A DNA stretch of 46,591 bases from Pseudoalteromonas sp. TB64 (GCF_000498095.1 NZ_AUTQ01000275.1:1-46591); one strand, 5' to 3'. Shown: positions 32,404 through 41,925, numbered from the stretch's first letter. Notes: generated by a model not told the origin, from the letters alone. Numbers and translations: made by a program.

Positions 32404-33174
32404 TTAGTTTAAAAAGCGTTTTATTTTAGGTAGTTGTTTAGCTATTGCGTTGTCTACAATATTTGGGAAGACCCCGTTTATACGCGCAAATAACTTTTCA
32501 GGAAAACCTATAAAACGTCTTGTCTGATTCGAATTTATAAGTATCAATAATTCTTTTGCAACTAACTCTGGTGAGTCCATTTTGTTACCGAGCTCTTTAT
32601 TCATCGCGCGGGTCTTATCATTATTAATAGCCGTATCGGTTGCCCTTGGCGCTAAATAAGCGACCTTAACACCTGAGCCATTAAGCTCACGAGATAACGC
32701 CTCAGTAAAGCCACGTAGACCAAATTTACTTGCACAATAAAGTGTTTGAAACGGGTAACCGATACTGCCAAACGATGAACCAATATTGACTATGGTGCCT
32801 TTGGTAAACTGCAACTGCCCTAAAAATAGTTGGCATAATTTAATTGGCACCGACAAGTTAGTGTTTAGCATGCAGTCTATTTCCTCACTACTCGTGCGCT
32901 CTAAACTCTGCATTGTGTTAACACCTGCATTGTTAATAAGTAATTTAACACCACCGAGTTGCTTTGCTTTTATTGCTAAGTTGATTCGTGTGGCATCATC
33001 TGTTAAATCACCAGTAAATATTTCACTGTCTGGGCATGCAGTACTCAGCTCTTCTAACGCTTGGGTATTTCGACCTACAAGTAATAATTTCCAACCTTGT
33101 GTATATAATGCGTGTGCAATCGCTTTCCCTATTCCTCCGGTTGCACCAGTGAGCACACATAATGAACTGTTCAT
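32404..33174 (-). CDS. Short-chain dehydrogenase/reductase
   Basis: A 256-residue classical SDR: cofactor site TGATGGIGKAIA (about 9-20), NNAGVNT, catalytic Ser-Ser in NIGSSFGS and YCASK (Tyr-x3-Lys, about 147-151). The specificity region LVGRNTQAL with Arg suggests NADP(H). The start overlaps the stop of the di-metal oxidase (ATGA), so it is coupled. It probably reduces or oxidises an acyl-derived intermediate in the pathway of its neighbours. Confidence 0.88.
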   Translation of the reverse strand: MNSSLCVLTGATGGIGKAIAHALYTQGWKLLLVGRNTQALEELSTACPDSEIFTGDLTDDATRINLAIKAKQLGGVKLLINNAGVNTMQSLERTSSEEIDCMLNTNLSVPIKLCQLFLGQLQFTKGTIVNIGSSFGSIGYPFQTLYCASKFGLRGFTEALSRELNGSGVKVAYLAPRATDTAINNDKTRAMNKELGNKMDSPELVAKELLILINSNQTRRFIGFPEKLFARINGVFPNIVDNAIAKQLPKIKRFLN

Positions 33175-33860
33175 GCTAATTGCTCTTGAGAATCGCCCTT
33201 AAAAAAGGGTTCGTCATCCAAGGCGCGAAATATATCGCCATACAAACGATAAAAACGCTTAGCACCATTAACAATAGCTTGCTGATCAGCGTCGTTTGTT
33301 ATTTGATTCATTAGATTTTGAAAAAATTTAACGTGCTCTATATCAAGCGCACCGTGAGAGGTTAAATAACTAAATGCTTTTTTAGGTAAACCTACAGCGT
33401 TTGCAATGTTTGATGCAGCACCATCAGCAAGTGCAATGGAAGTCCCTTCGAGCACGTGCACCATGCCAAAAAAGCTTAATGGATTTTTACGCGCAATACT
33501 GTCGTATGCATAAGAAACCATCATCTCGGTGGCAAATTGAGGTTGGCTACACCGCACTGTTTCTTTATCAAAACCGCACGCTGCAATATCGTTAAGCACC
33601 CATTCTTGATGACCAATTTCTTCTTCAATATACTCAGCAACTGCTTCGCGTAGCCATTCTTGATCGTCGGTTAATCGCGCCCCTACCGACATCATTAAAG
33701 GCACTGTGTGTTTTACATGATGGTATGCTTGCGCTAAAAATGATGCATATTCTTCAAGTGTTGCTTCACCTTTAAAAACACGTTGAATAATAGGTGCTGC
33801 AAGTAAATAATCTTGCTCTTGTTTAGTTTGCTCTTTAAGGGTGTTAAAAAAATCACTCAT
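33171..33860 (-). CDS. Heme-oxygenase-like di-metal oxidase (TenA/PqqC fold, UndA-like ligands)
   Basis: The start at 33860 has GGAGAAG upstream and overlaps the end of the ligase gene. The 229-residue all-helical protein has the fold of TenA/PqqC and heme oxygenase. It carries the six-ligand set of heme-oxygenase-like di-metal oxidases: E81-x2-H84 (EIGHQEW), E138 (HVLEGTS) and H169-x3-D173-x2-H176 (SHGALDIEH). The spacing matches that known for UndA (E101/H104, E159, H194/D198/H201), an oxidative fatty-acid decarboxylase. An iron- and O2-dependent reaction on an acyl substrate activated by the upstream ligase is therefore plausible; the product is unknown. Confidence 0.75.
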   Translation of the reverse strand: MSDFFNTLKEQTKQEQDYLLAAPIIQRVFKGEATLEEYASFLAQAYHHVKHTVPLMMSVGARLTDDQEWLREAVAEYIEEEIGHQEWVLNDIAACGFDKETVRCSQPQFATEMMVSYAYDSIARKNPLSFFGMVHVLEGTSIALADGAASNIANAVGLPKKAFSYLTSHGALDIEHVKFFQNLMNQITNDADQQAIVNGAKRFYRLYGDIFRALDDEPFFKGDSQEQLA

Positions 33861-35322
33861 TAACGACTTCTCCAAATTGGTAAAATTGATCAAAAACATC
33901 ACTAAACAGCTTATAAATAGCCTCTCGTTTTGGACGATTGTTAGCTGTTAGCAACCCTTCTTGCACACTTAAAGGGGATGTTAAGCGATGCCATTTTTTA
34001 ACCTGGGCGTAATCGGGTAGCTGTTGATTTATCGCCTCAATATGTTGGGATACTAGGTTGTTACTAGTGCTCTGTGGTGCGTAAATAACAGCCGTCAAAA
34101 AAGGTTTTCCTTCACCAAATACTACCGCTTGTAAAATATTACTTTTGCTAAGCAATAAAGATTCAGGCCATTCGGCGCTTACGTTGCGCCCCATACTGGT
34201 AATAATCAGGTTTTTTAATCTGCCTTTGATAAATAACGTATTGTTATGTTGTTCGACTAAATCACCTGTTGCGTACCACTGTTCTTTATCTTGTGGTTGG
34301 TGATTCAAATAACCTAAAAACAAATCACCTTTTATAAAAAGCTGACCATCTTTGATTTTGGTTTGAATATGAGGCAATACAGAACCAGCACTGTGAATAT
34401 TATCGCTTGTTGGAGTATTTAAACTCACTACAGAGGCTGCCTCTGACAAGCCATAACCTTGGTACACAGGTAAATTTAAGCTACGTGCTTTTGCTATTAG
34501 TACTTCACTAACCAGTGCCCCTCCTACAGCAATAAACTGTAATGAACTTGGTGGCTGCCAACCTTGCTCAGCAAAAGTAACTAAACAGGTTAATAGTTCA
34601 GGGACTAAAATAAGGGTATTTGGTTGTACTTTATTTATAGCGGCAATGAGTTGCTTTGGATTTTGTAAAGAGGACCCTACAAATCCAAGTTCACTCAATG
34701 GCATAACATGCACCGTACCGCTACTTTTTAAAGGCGCGTATACACCCGCTATATTTTCAAGTAATACGCCAAGCGGTAGTAAACATAGATGAATAGGATT
34801 ACTAATATTAATTTTATCGCAAAGCGATTGCGCAACCTGCATTTGGCTATTTGCAGATAAGCACACACCTTTAGGTTGCCCAGTTGAACCAGACGTAAAC
34901 GTTACCTTTTGTGTACCAAAAAAGTAACTAACTGGTTTTGCAGCTATAAGATCATAAATATACAGAGTATGTTTTGTAAATAGCGTAATTGATGCCACAG
35001 GTATACCTAAAGCATCTTGCGGCATATCACTTACAAATAAATTAGCGCCACATTGGGTTAATACATACTGTGTTTGCTGGTTATTAAAAAATCGAGCTAT
35101 GGGTACTGCTATTTTATTAGCCACTTCGCAAGCTGCATCTAAAGTTAACCATGCAGGTGAGTTATCAAGTTTAAAAGCAACTGTATTGCCATTAAGATCT
35201 TGTAAAGTATGAGCCAACTTTTGTATTTGCTGATTAAATTCTACACCCGTTATTTTATGTGTTTGATCATTGATATGAGCAATAATTACAGGTTCAGTAG
35301 TTTGCGTATTAAAGTAGTTCAT
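33853..35322 (-). CDS. AMP-dependent acyl-CoA/acyl-carrier synthetase (ANL family)
   Basis: A 489-residue adenylating enzyme. The P-loop is TFTSGSTGQPKGVCL (about 139-153), motif A5 YQGYGLSEAASVV, and the hinge YATGDL followed by FIKGRLKNLIITSMGRNVSA. The C-terminal lysine region is ANNRPKREAIYKLF. It resembles long-chain fatty-acid activating enzymes but is shorter than FadD (561), so the acyl acceptor could be CoA or another carrier. It overlaps both neighbours (ATGA at 35319-35322 with the hemolysin-family gene). Confidence 0.88.
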   Translation of the reverse strand: MNYFNTQTTEPVIIAHINDQTHKITGVEFNQQIQKLAHTLQDLNGNTVAFKLDNSPAWLTLDAACEVANKIAVPIARFFNNQQTQYVLTQCGANLFVSDMPQDALGIPVASITLFTKHTLYIYDLIAAKPVSYFFGTQKVTFTSGSTGQPKGVCLSANSQMQVAQSLCDKINISNPIHLCLLPLGVLLENIAGVYAPLKSSGTVHVMPLSELGFVGSSLQNPKQLIAAINKVQPNTLILVPELLTCLVTFAEQGWQPPSSLQFIAVGGALVSEVLIAKARSLNLPVYQGYGLSEAASVVSLNTPTSDNIHSAGSVLPHIQTKIKDGQLFIKGDLFLGYLNHQPQDKEQWYATGDLVEQHNNTLFIKGRLKNLIITSMGRNVSAEWPESLLLSKSNILQAVVFGEGKPFLTAVIYAPQSTSNNLVSQHIEAINQQLPDYAQVKKWHRLTSPLSVQEGLLTANNRPKREAIYKLFSDVFDQFYQFGEVVNE

Positions 35323-35972
35323 ACATTTACCAACGCATTCACTAATGAGTTTATTTCAGAACGGTTTTGTTGCATTAAGTTATAAAGCATTGGTGTATTT
35401 AATACTTGCTGATGTGCTTGCTCTAAACTAACAATACACACCGTAGGTTGATTATCGTAATAGCTTCCCCAGCTTTTTGGGCTTGCAACTACAGAGCCGT
35501 TAGCTAAGGCTATTTCTGTGCATTTAACACCTAATAAGCGTAATAAAGCGCGAACCTTTTTAGTTGCGCAAAACACTAAATGCTTAGCTCCCATACTTTG
35601 CAAAGCTTCATTAACCACAATAAAATGCGCAAGGGTTGCCCTGCGATGTGTAGAGCACAAATTACCAAGTTCAAAAATTTGATTGCGCAATACTGGCTCT
35701 TGTAAAAAGTGCTCTATTGGCGCGGCTAAATATTGTTCAATAAATAAAGGTGTTAATGCCTGCCTTAAGCCGAGTGTGCATTGTCCAACAGGTGTTTTGT
35801 ATTGGCATAATAAAGGCATAAAAGTGGTAAGCGTTGCATTGTAAGCTGCTAAAAAACCTTTTTTCACTGCGCTTTCTAGTGTTTGGCGGTGCTCACCATT
35901 TACATCTGCACTCATAAATTGAGTGTTTTTATCAATGATGTTTGATGATGCAGAGGTATGTGCTAATTGCAT
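35319..35972 (-). CDS. Thermostable-hemolysin family protein (GNAT-like)
   Basis: First gene of the unit. I start at the ATG at 35972, which has GAGTGAAG in front; a GTG lies three codons upstream (35981). The 217-residue protein matches the T_hemolysin family: CTLGLRQALTPLFIEQYLAA, IFELGNLCSTHRRATLAHFI, HLVFCATKKVRALLRLLG. Despite the name, these motifs resemble a GNAT or AHL-synthase-like acyltransferase fold (V/E-x-GN-A, then R...F, then T-x2-VR). An acyl transfer step is therefore more likely than pore formation; this is inference. There is no signal peptide. Confidence 0.75.
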   Translation of the reverse strand: MQLAHTSASSNIIDKNTQFMSADVNGEHRQTLESAVKKGFLAAYNATLTTFMPLLCQYKTPVGQCTLGLRQALTPLFIEQYLAAPIEHFLQEPVLRNQIFELGNLCSTHRRATLAHFIVVNEALQSMGAKHLVFCATKKVRALLRLLGVKCTEIALANGSVVASPKSWGSYYDNQPTVCIVSLEQAHQQVLNTPMLYNLMQQNRSEINSLVNALVNV

Positions 35973-36016
35973 AAACTTCACTCGTATTAAACCTGTATAT
36001 GTTTCAGGATTAAAAC

Positions 36017-36055
36017 TTAACGAATGAAACTTAAAGAAAACTTAAGGGAGCTTAA
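36017..36055 (-). promoter_or_regulatory. PmrA/QseB-like response-regulator binding sites
   Basis: Four TTAA half-sites at 36017, 36031, 36042 and 36052. On the minus strand the middle pair reads CTTAAGTTTTCTTTAAG (36046-36030), an exact fit to the known PmrA-box consensus HTTAAK-N5-HTTAAK. It is about 50 bases upstream of the first gene of the ten-gene unit that encodes such a regulator. Confidence 0.6.
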
Positions 36056-36195
36056 TTAAAATAAAAAATTCAGAAAAACAGCTCATAGGAATAACAAAGC
36101 AAATTTACATATCACAGTAAGGAGACTGTAAGTAAATACAACACTGTGAGTGTTTAAATAGCCGCTTGAGATGGGTCATGATCAAATAATATAGT

Positions 36196-37827
36196 TTAAC
36201 TATCTTGTGCAACTACGCAACGATTTCGACCATGCTCTTTCGCATGATAAAGCGCTTTATCTGCACATTTATATACCTGACCTATGTCGTTGCTATGTTT
36301 GGGCCATGTTGCAATCCCAATAGAAATAGTAATAAAGCCAATGGTTTTAATATTTGTTGACTCAACTGTCATGCGCAGTCGTTCAGCTATTTTTAAAGCA
36401 CTTTCACTGCTTTCATTGGGTAAAACAAGCACAAATTCTTCACCACCAATACGCGCTACAATATCGTCTTTTCGAGAGAGCTTTTTAATAATATTAGTAA
36501 GTGATTTAAGTGTTTCATCACCTACATCATGTCCAAAGGTATCGTTTACACGTTTAAAAAAATCAATATCAATTTCTAAAAGCGCAAACGGTGTTTTTTT
36601 TACTACAAGTTGGTTAAGTAAACCATTTAAGCTTCTACGGTTATGGGTATTGGTTAAAGGATCTGTTTCTGCATCGTGGCGTAATTGCCCTATTTGCATT
36701 TGTAAAATATTGACACCTTTAAGCATCGCAAGCTTTAATCTTTGGCTTTCAAAATACCACGATTTAACATTTTTGAGTTTTTCAATACTTGCAGGGTCAT
36801 CTAGCGTATTAACTCTATCGGCTAGTTGTTTAAGCGGCCTAGAAATAAAATGAGCAAAAAAACCAATCAAAATAAAAGTAACAATAGCTAAGGGTAATGT
36901 ACGTTTAATAACCTCTACTATGAGTAAATCCAGAGAAGCTAGTGTCGCTTTAACAGGTCGTTGTACTACAACCCTCCATTTTGCTCGTGTAACAGGCGCA
37001 AATCCAGCAAGTATTCTATCCCCATTTCTATTTGTAGTTTCTGAAGTCCCCGCATTCCCTGCTATAACATTACTAAGCATAGAATTATCGCCTGTGTATA
37101 AACCAATATATTTAGGATCAGGGTGATAAAGTATGCGTTTATTCACATCAATTACATAAATATATGTTCCCCCTTGATAGTAGTGCTGTTCAAGTAAATC
37201 ATTCAAAATATTACGCTCATTTAAATAAAGAGAGCCGCCTATATATCCTAAATACTCATTTTTAGTATTAAATAATGGATGGGAGATAAAAATGATTAAG
37301 TTACCCGAAGCCGACATATAAGGGTCACTAATTAAAGGTCGCTTTTCATGCATAGCTTGCAGTGCACCAGGCGATGAAAGGGGCTGATTGATCAGTTCAG
37401 GTAATTCTGGAGAGGTAGCAACAACAATACCGCCCTTATTAATTACAACGGAGTTGAAGCTATTGGTTTGTAAGTTTAGGCGAATAACTTCATCATTTAA
37501 CAAGTTATCGTCTTCAATTTTTTTTTCTATTATTTTTGCCGAATAAGCAATTTGTTGCATTGCAGATTCTAAAAAATTATCGGTTGTTGAAGCAAGTTTA
37601 CTAGCATAAGCATAATTACTTCTTAGCGTATAACTCATTAACTGCTCTTTTTGTACTTGATAAGTAGAATAAAAACCACTTATAAGTGCACTCAAAGAAG
37701 CGGTGAGTGCTAAAAGTAAAATAAGGAACCGAAGGTTTAGAGCCGCTAATAGTTTATACCGCAAAGTATTGTCTTCCAAAGCGCGGCTTAAAATATTCAC
37801 GCTAATAAATGTATGTAAAGCCGGCAA
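36196..37827 (-). CDS. dCache-GGDEF diguanylate cyclase
   Basis: A 543-residue inner-membrane enzyme that makes cyclic di-GMP. A membrane segment (about 32-52) is followed by a periplasmic dCache-type sensor (about 60-300, with GYIGGSLYL, IYVIDVNKRILYHPDP and VTRAKWRVVVQRP), a second segment (about 308-330), a HAMP-like linker and a C-terminal GGDEF domain. The active site is GGEEF, and an inhibitory I-site RxxD (RKDD) is five residues upstream, so product inhibition is expected. DIDFFKRVNDTFGHDVGD is the substrate region. It ends 220 bases before the ten-gene unit on the same strand; a terminator between them is not obvious. Confidence 0.92.
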   Translation of the reverse strand: MPALHTFISVNILSRALEDNTLRYKLLAALNLRFLILLLALTASLSALISGFYSTYQVQKEQLMSYTLRSNYAYASKLASTTDNFLESAMQQIAYSAKIIEKKIEDDNLLNDEVIRLNLQTNSFNSVVINKGGIVVATSPELPELINQPLSSPGALQAMHEKRPLISDPYMSASGNLIIFISHPLFNTKNEYLGYIGGSLYLNERNILNDLLEQHYYQGGTYIYVIDVNKRILYHPDPKYIGLYTGDNSMLSNVIAGNAGTSETTNRNGDRILAGFAPVTRAKWRVVVQRPVKATLASLDLLIVEVIKRTLPLAIVTFILIGFFAHFISRPLKQLADRVNTLDDPASIEKLKNVKSWYFESQRLKLAMLKGVNILQMQIGQLRHDAETDPLTNTHNRRSLNGLLNQLVVKKTPFALLEIDIDFFKRVNDTFGHDVGDETLKSLTNIIKKLSRKDDIVARIGGEEFVLVLPNESSESALKIAERLRMTVESTNIKTIGFITISIGIATWPKHSNDIGQVYKCADKALYHAKEHGRNRCVVAQDS

Positions 37828-38010
37828 TTATAACTGTTCAAATATGATTATGCGAATATTTACACATCAAATATTAACATTAGAGTTACACATGTGTTTA
37901 ATTAACAATCTGAAGCTTTGTAAATGATCACGCTTGAGGGCTTTATAAGTAGATAGAGTAAAGATTTTATATTTAGGTTTTAAACCTATAAATAAGTTTA
38001 AAGATAAGAA

Positions 38011-38041
38011 AAAAGCCATTAACGCAATGTTAATGGCTTTT
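38011..38041 (-). terminator. Rho-independent terminator of the subtilase gene
   Basis: AAAAGCCATTAAC-gcaat-GTTAATGGCTTTT, a perfect 13-bp stem, 30 bases past the subtilase stop. It is symmetric and could work both ways. Confidence 0.85.
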
Positions 38042-38070
38042 GTTTATAAGATATTATTTATTAATAAAAA

Positions 38071-41000
38071 TTATAAGTTATTTTTTCTGCGACGAGCAAA
38101 TAACACAGGAGTTAATAATGCTATTAACCAACCGAATGAACCACTGCTACCTTTGTTTTCTGTAATAGTTGCAGTTGCTACTGTTGTATCTGAGTTACCG
38201 TTTCCATCACTAACTTCTAGTTGGAAAGCAATTACTTCATCACCAGAAACTTGTGGTGCTTCAAAGCTAATTGATGAACCACTACCACTTAAGCTAACAG
38301 GGGTTCCTGATAACTGTTTCCAAGCGTAAGTTAATGCATCGTTGTTAGCATCGCTAGAGATAGAACCATCCATAGTTACGCTAGTGCCTTCTCGCGCACT
38401 TGATACATCGTTAGCTGCAGCTACTGGAGCTACTTCTACAACGCCAAAGCTATAAGTAGATTCAACTGTGCTGCCATCAATTGTATTAGTTAACACTAGT
38501 TCTTTGTTAGTTCCTGACTGTCTAGGAATTAAATCAAAGCCCACTGACATAGTCTCTGTTGATTCACCCGCTACACGTGTAACAGTCCACTCAACGGTGT
38601 TTTCAGTTACAACGCCATCGTTATCAACGTTAGCTATTTCTTGTCCTTCTGTAACCATTGCTTTTAATGTGTAAACCTTATCGGCATTGGTAAAGTTTGG
38701 CTCAATATCAAAGCTAACAGCTTGAGCTTCACCAGGCATTATTACTTGGCTTTCAGCTTTTATCTCGTCAGATACAGTTTCAATTACTTCATCATTTGCG
38801 AACGATACTGTTAACGGAATTTGTACTTCTGTAGAGCCATCACCTGATTTTAACGATAATAATGAGCTGCTACTTGCGTTATCAGACCATGTAACCGTTA
38901 AGTCAAATGAACCATTACTTTCTTCAACACTAGCGCTAACAGTATCACTCTTAGAATCTTCATTTGTTAAGATTGACGCTGCACTAATTACAACTTCATC
39001 AATAGCACCTGGTGCTGATGCAGTAAAGCTGTCTGCAACAATGTAGTAAGTATCTGCTGGTAAATTAAGGAAAGTAACTGACTCGTTTGAGTTAGGGCCA
39101 GCACTGCTACCAATATTATTAAACTCGCCATCTAAAACTCGTAAATCTATATCAGGCGCTGTTGCTGATGAAGTACTAAATACAACATTTGGTACAACTT
39201 CATCAAAAGTAAGTACTATAAAGTCTAAATCCCCATCTTCAACAAATACTGTTTGAGGCTCAACTAAGTCAGAGCTTTTATCAAACACACCAACTTCAAT
39301 ATTATTTAAACTCTTAGACATTAAATCTGTAAATGTGTAAGTACCGCTTGAGCGAGATGCCGCTACCGATAATGCTTCTGGTAAGTTGCTTTCAGCTACT
39401 TGCACTAAAATCGGTAAATGAGCATCTGGTAAACCGGCTGAAGTTAGTTCAAGGCTACCAAAGTTCCATACATCTGCAGCAGATGCGCTTACATCAGCAG
39501 TTACCGTTACTGTTTGTGTTTCGCCCGCTTTAATATCAAAGCTAGTTGGTGAAACAGTTAATGACATATTATTAGATGTTGATACTGGCGTTGCAGTCCA
39601 GTTAGCATCTTTAGTTGCCATAAATGTACGAGTCCAAGTACACGTATCAATACATTGTGTATTTGTCATTGAAGGAATGTTTAGTGATAAAGGAACGCCA
39701 CCCGTTGCTGGGTTTGCCTTCATGTAGTTACCAAACGTTTCATCCATGATTAGACCCGTATTAGTCGCTAAATTAACGCGAATACTACCTGAGCCCATAT
39801 CAAATACGTCAGCTGGTGTTGAACCGTCTTCTTTACGTACATCGGTTGTAGCCGTCATCATTAGTGCTGAACGAATGTTATCTGGTGTCCATGTAGGATG
39901 TGCAGATTTTAATACCGCACCAGCGCCTGAAGTATGAGGTGCTGACATTGATGTACCTTGTAAAAAGGCAAAGTCACCTGGAGAAGGAGCAGTTACATCA
40001 TTACCAAAATCTTGGTCATTGTAAGCTGCATAAATTGATACGCCTGGCGCTGTAACAGAAGGAGTCATAATATCAGCAGTAGTGCTGTTAGGACCACGAG
40101 ATGAGAAGTCAGCCATATCGTCAGCTTGACCAACAACCAAAGTGATTGCAGGGTCGATAGAAATTGTCATGCCTGAAGTAGAAGCTAATGCATCTAATAA
40201 ATCTTTACCTGAGTTTTCAGATATAGCTACAGAAGGAATAGTTGTGCCTTCTAAGCCTGACATAGTAAGACGTGTATCACCATCAGTATTATTGTAAACA
40301 ATAACGGCAGCAGCACCTGCAGCAGTTGCATTAGCAACTTTATCTGAGAATGCACATGCACCACGACTAATTACAGCAACAGCATCTTTAAATGAATCAG
40401 CAGCGAAAGCACTACAGCCTTCAAAGTTATTTGCATCAACAGATAAAGAGGTAATAGGAGAAGCAGTTACAATTTCAGTAAACACAGGACCTGTGCCGTT
40501 TGAATATGCAAACGCTTCATCGTTAAATGTAACAAAGCTATCTAATGATCTACCATGCGTTGAAGCACCAACAACAGTATACCAAGGTGCATTTTTTGAT
40601 GTTGTGTACGCTTCTGGACCATCGTTACCCGCAGATACTGCGGCAAAAATACCCGCTTCTTGTGCTGCTAAAAAACCAAGTTCAGTAGCACTTGCCCAAG
40701 GGTTACCGCCACCACTAATAGAGTAGTTTAATACATCAACACCATCAGCAACTGCATCGTCTAGAGCTGCAACAATAGCTGCCCCAGGACAACCCGTATA
40801 TTTATCATCAGCATTACCAGGGCTACAAATTTGGTAAGCAACAATATTAGCATGCGGTGCTACACCAGATATTTGTTCAAACGAAAATGTATCATTAACA
40901 ATACCGTCACTTTCTAATACACCAGTTTCTAGTGCAATTAACGGTACATTTTTTAAAATATTACCGCCTGCTGTACTTGCAGTATGTGAACCGTGACCGC

Positions 41001-41925
41001 CGTAATCTTCACCATTTTTAGCTGGCGGTGTAGTACCAAACACTTCTACATCGTCATAGTTATCAGTAACACTTGCGTATGAACGAACACCAATTAATTT
41101 ATCGTTACATAGTTCAACAAAATCAGCGGCACAATCACCTACATAATTACCTTCGCCCCATGGGTTAGTATGGTTGTAGCCATCACCACCAATATCGGCA
41201 AATGAATCATGGTCTGTATTTACACCACTATCAATTACACCAATAATAACGCCTTCACCCATGTTAGTAGCTGAATTGCCTTCGCCTTGCCATACTTGAG
41301 TAGCGCCAATATGGATAGGACCTGTATCAGTGTCCATTGTTTCCATACGTTCACGTTCAACATATTCTACGCCATCTAAAGCAGCTAATTTTACAGCTTG
41401 CTCTTGAGTTAAGCGCATAGCAACACCGTTGAATGCATTTTTATATTTATATACAACGTTTGCTTGTTTACCCAATGAAAGGCGAGCTTTAGAAAGGAAG
41501 TTTTGCTGTTTATCTTCAAGGTAGTTAGTGTATTGAACTGCATCTGTAGATTTAACATCTAAACGTAATTCATTACGTACTTGTTGCGAACTCATTTTGC
41601 TATTAGCTAATTTTGAAAAAAGTTCTTTTTTAGCTATTTTAGGGCTTGTAGCGGCAAAACCAACAACACTACCATCGTAGGTTGCTAAAGGAAGATCGGC
41701 TAAACGAACAATGTAAGTGTATTCGCCTGATGCTAGGTCTGATTCAACAACAATTTTTTTTGCTGTTTTAACTACGCTAGTAATTGAGCTAGATGATGCT
41801 TTAGTTTTATCAACTGCTGATTTTGCGAGTGCTATTTGTTGATGAACACTGCTTCCGCCGGCTACAGAACTTAATGATACTGTTAATAATGCTGCTGAAA
41901 CAGCTAATGCTACTTGGGTCTTCAC
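38071..41925 (-). CDS. Secreted S8 subtilisin-like protease with PA, PKD-like and GlyGly-CTERM regions
   Basis: A 1284-residue extracellular protease. It has a signal peptide (1-22), an I9-type propeptide (about 65-190), and an S8 catalytic domain with D232 (VIDSGV), H311 (GGHGSHTA) and S659 (GTSMSAPHT). A protease-associated domain is inserted at about 490-595 (RGACAFSDKVANATAAGAAA), followed by Fn3-like and beta-sandwich domains. Near the C-terminus is a PKD/REJ-like domain (ISSDANNDALTYAWKQLSG). The end, GSSGSFGWLIALL and then ARRRK, is a GlyGly-CTERM sorting tail, so release probably needs rhombosortase after type II secretion. Large nutritive proteases of this kind are common in Pseudoalteromonas. 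Single gene; no permease neighbours. Confidence 0.92.
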   Translation of the reverse strand: MKTQVALAVSAALLTVSLSSVAGGSSVHQQIALAKSAVDKTKASSSSITSVVKTAKKIVVESDLASGEYTYIVRLADLPLATYDGSVVGFAATSPKIAKKELFSKLANSKMSSQQVRNELRLDVKSTDAVQYTNYLEDKQQNFLSKARLSLGKQANVVYKYKNAFNGVAMRLTQEQAVKLAALDGVEYVERERMETMDTDTGPIHIGATQVWQGEGNSATNMGEGVIIGVIDSGVNTDHDSFADIGGDGYNHTNPWGEGNYVGDCAADFVELCNDKLIGVRSYASVTDNYDDVEVFGTTPPAKNGEDYGGHGSHTASTAGGNILKNVPLIALETGVLESDGIVNDTFSFEQISGVAPHANIVAYQICSPGNADDKYTGCPGAAIVAALDDAVADGVDVLNYSISGGGNPWASATELGFLAAQEAGIFAAVSAGNDGPEAYTTSKNAPWYTVVGASTHGRSLDSFVTFNDEAFAYSNGTGPVFTEIVTASPITSLSVDANNFEGCSAFAADSFKDAVAVISRGACAFSDKVANATAAGAAAVIVYNNTDGDTRLTMSGLEGTTIPSVAISENSGKDLLDALASTSGMTISIDPAITLVVGQADDMADFSSRGPNSTTADIMTPSVTAPGVSIYAAYNDQDFGNDVTAPSPGDFAFLQGTSMSAPHTSGAGAVLKSAHPTWTPDNIRSALMMTATTDVRKEDGSTPADVFDMGSGSIRVNLATNTGLIMDETFGNYMKANPATGGVPLSLNIPSMTNTQCIDTCTWTRTFMATKDANWTATPVSTSNNMSLTVSPTSFDIKAGETQTVTVTADVSASAADVWNFGSLELTSAGLPDAHLPILVQVAESNLPEALSVAASRSSGTYTFTDLMSKSLNNIEVGVFDKSSDLVEPQTVFVEDGDLDFIVLTFDEVVPNVVFSTSSATAPDIDLRVLDGEFNNIGSSAGPNSNESVTFLNLPADTYYIVADSFTASAPGAIDEVVISAASILTNEDSKSDTVSASVEESNGSFDLTVTWSDNASSSSLLSLKSGDGSTEVQIPLTVSFANDEVIETVSDEIKAESQVIMPGEAQAVSFDIEPNFTNADKVYTLKAMVTEGQEIANVDNDGVVTENTVEWTVTRVAGESTETMSVGFDLIPRQSGTNKELVLTNTIDGSTVESTYSFGVVEVAPVAAANDVSSAREGTSVTMDGSISSDANNDALTYAWKQLSGTPVSLSGSGSSISFEAPQVSGDEVIAFQLEVSDGNGNSDTTVATATITENKGSSGSFGWLIALLTPVLFARRRKNNL

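Noticed and set aside
35319..35972. Secreted pore-forming toxin, as the family name thermostable hemolysin implies
   Set aside because: No signal peptide, and motifs resemble an intracellular acyltransferase fold within a biosynthetic operon.
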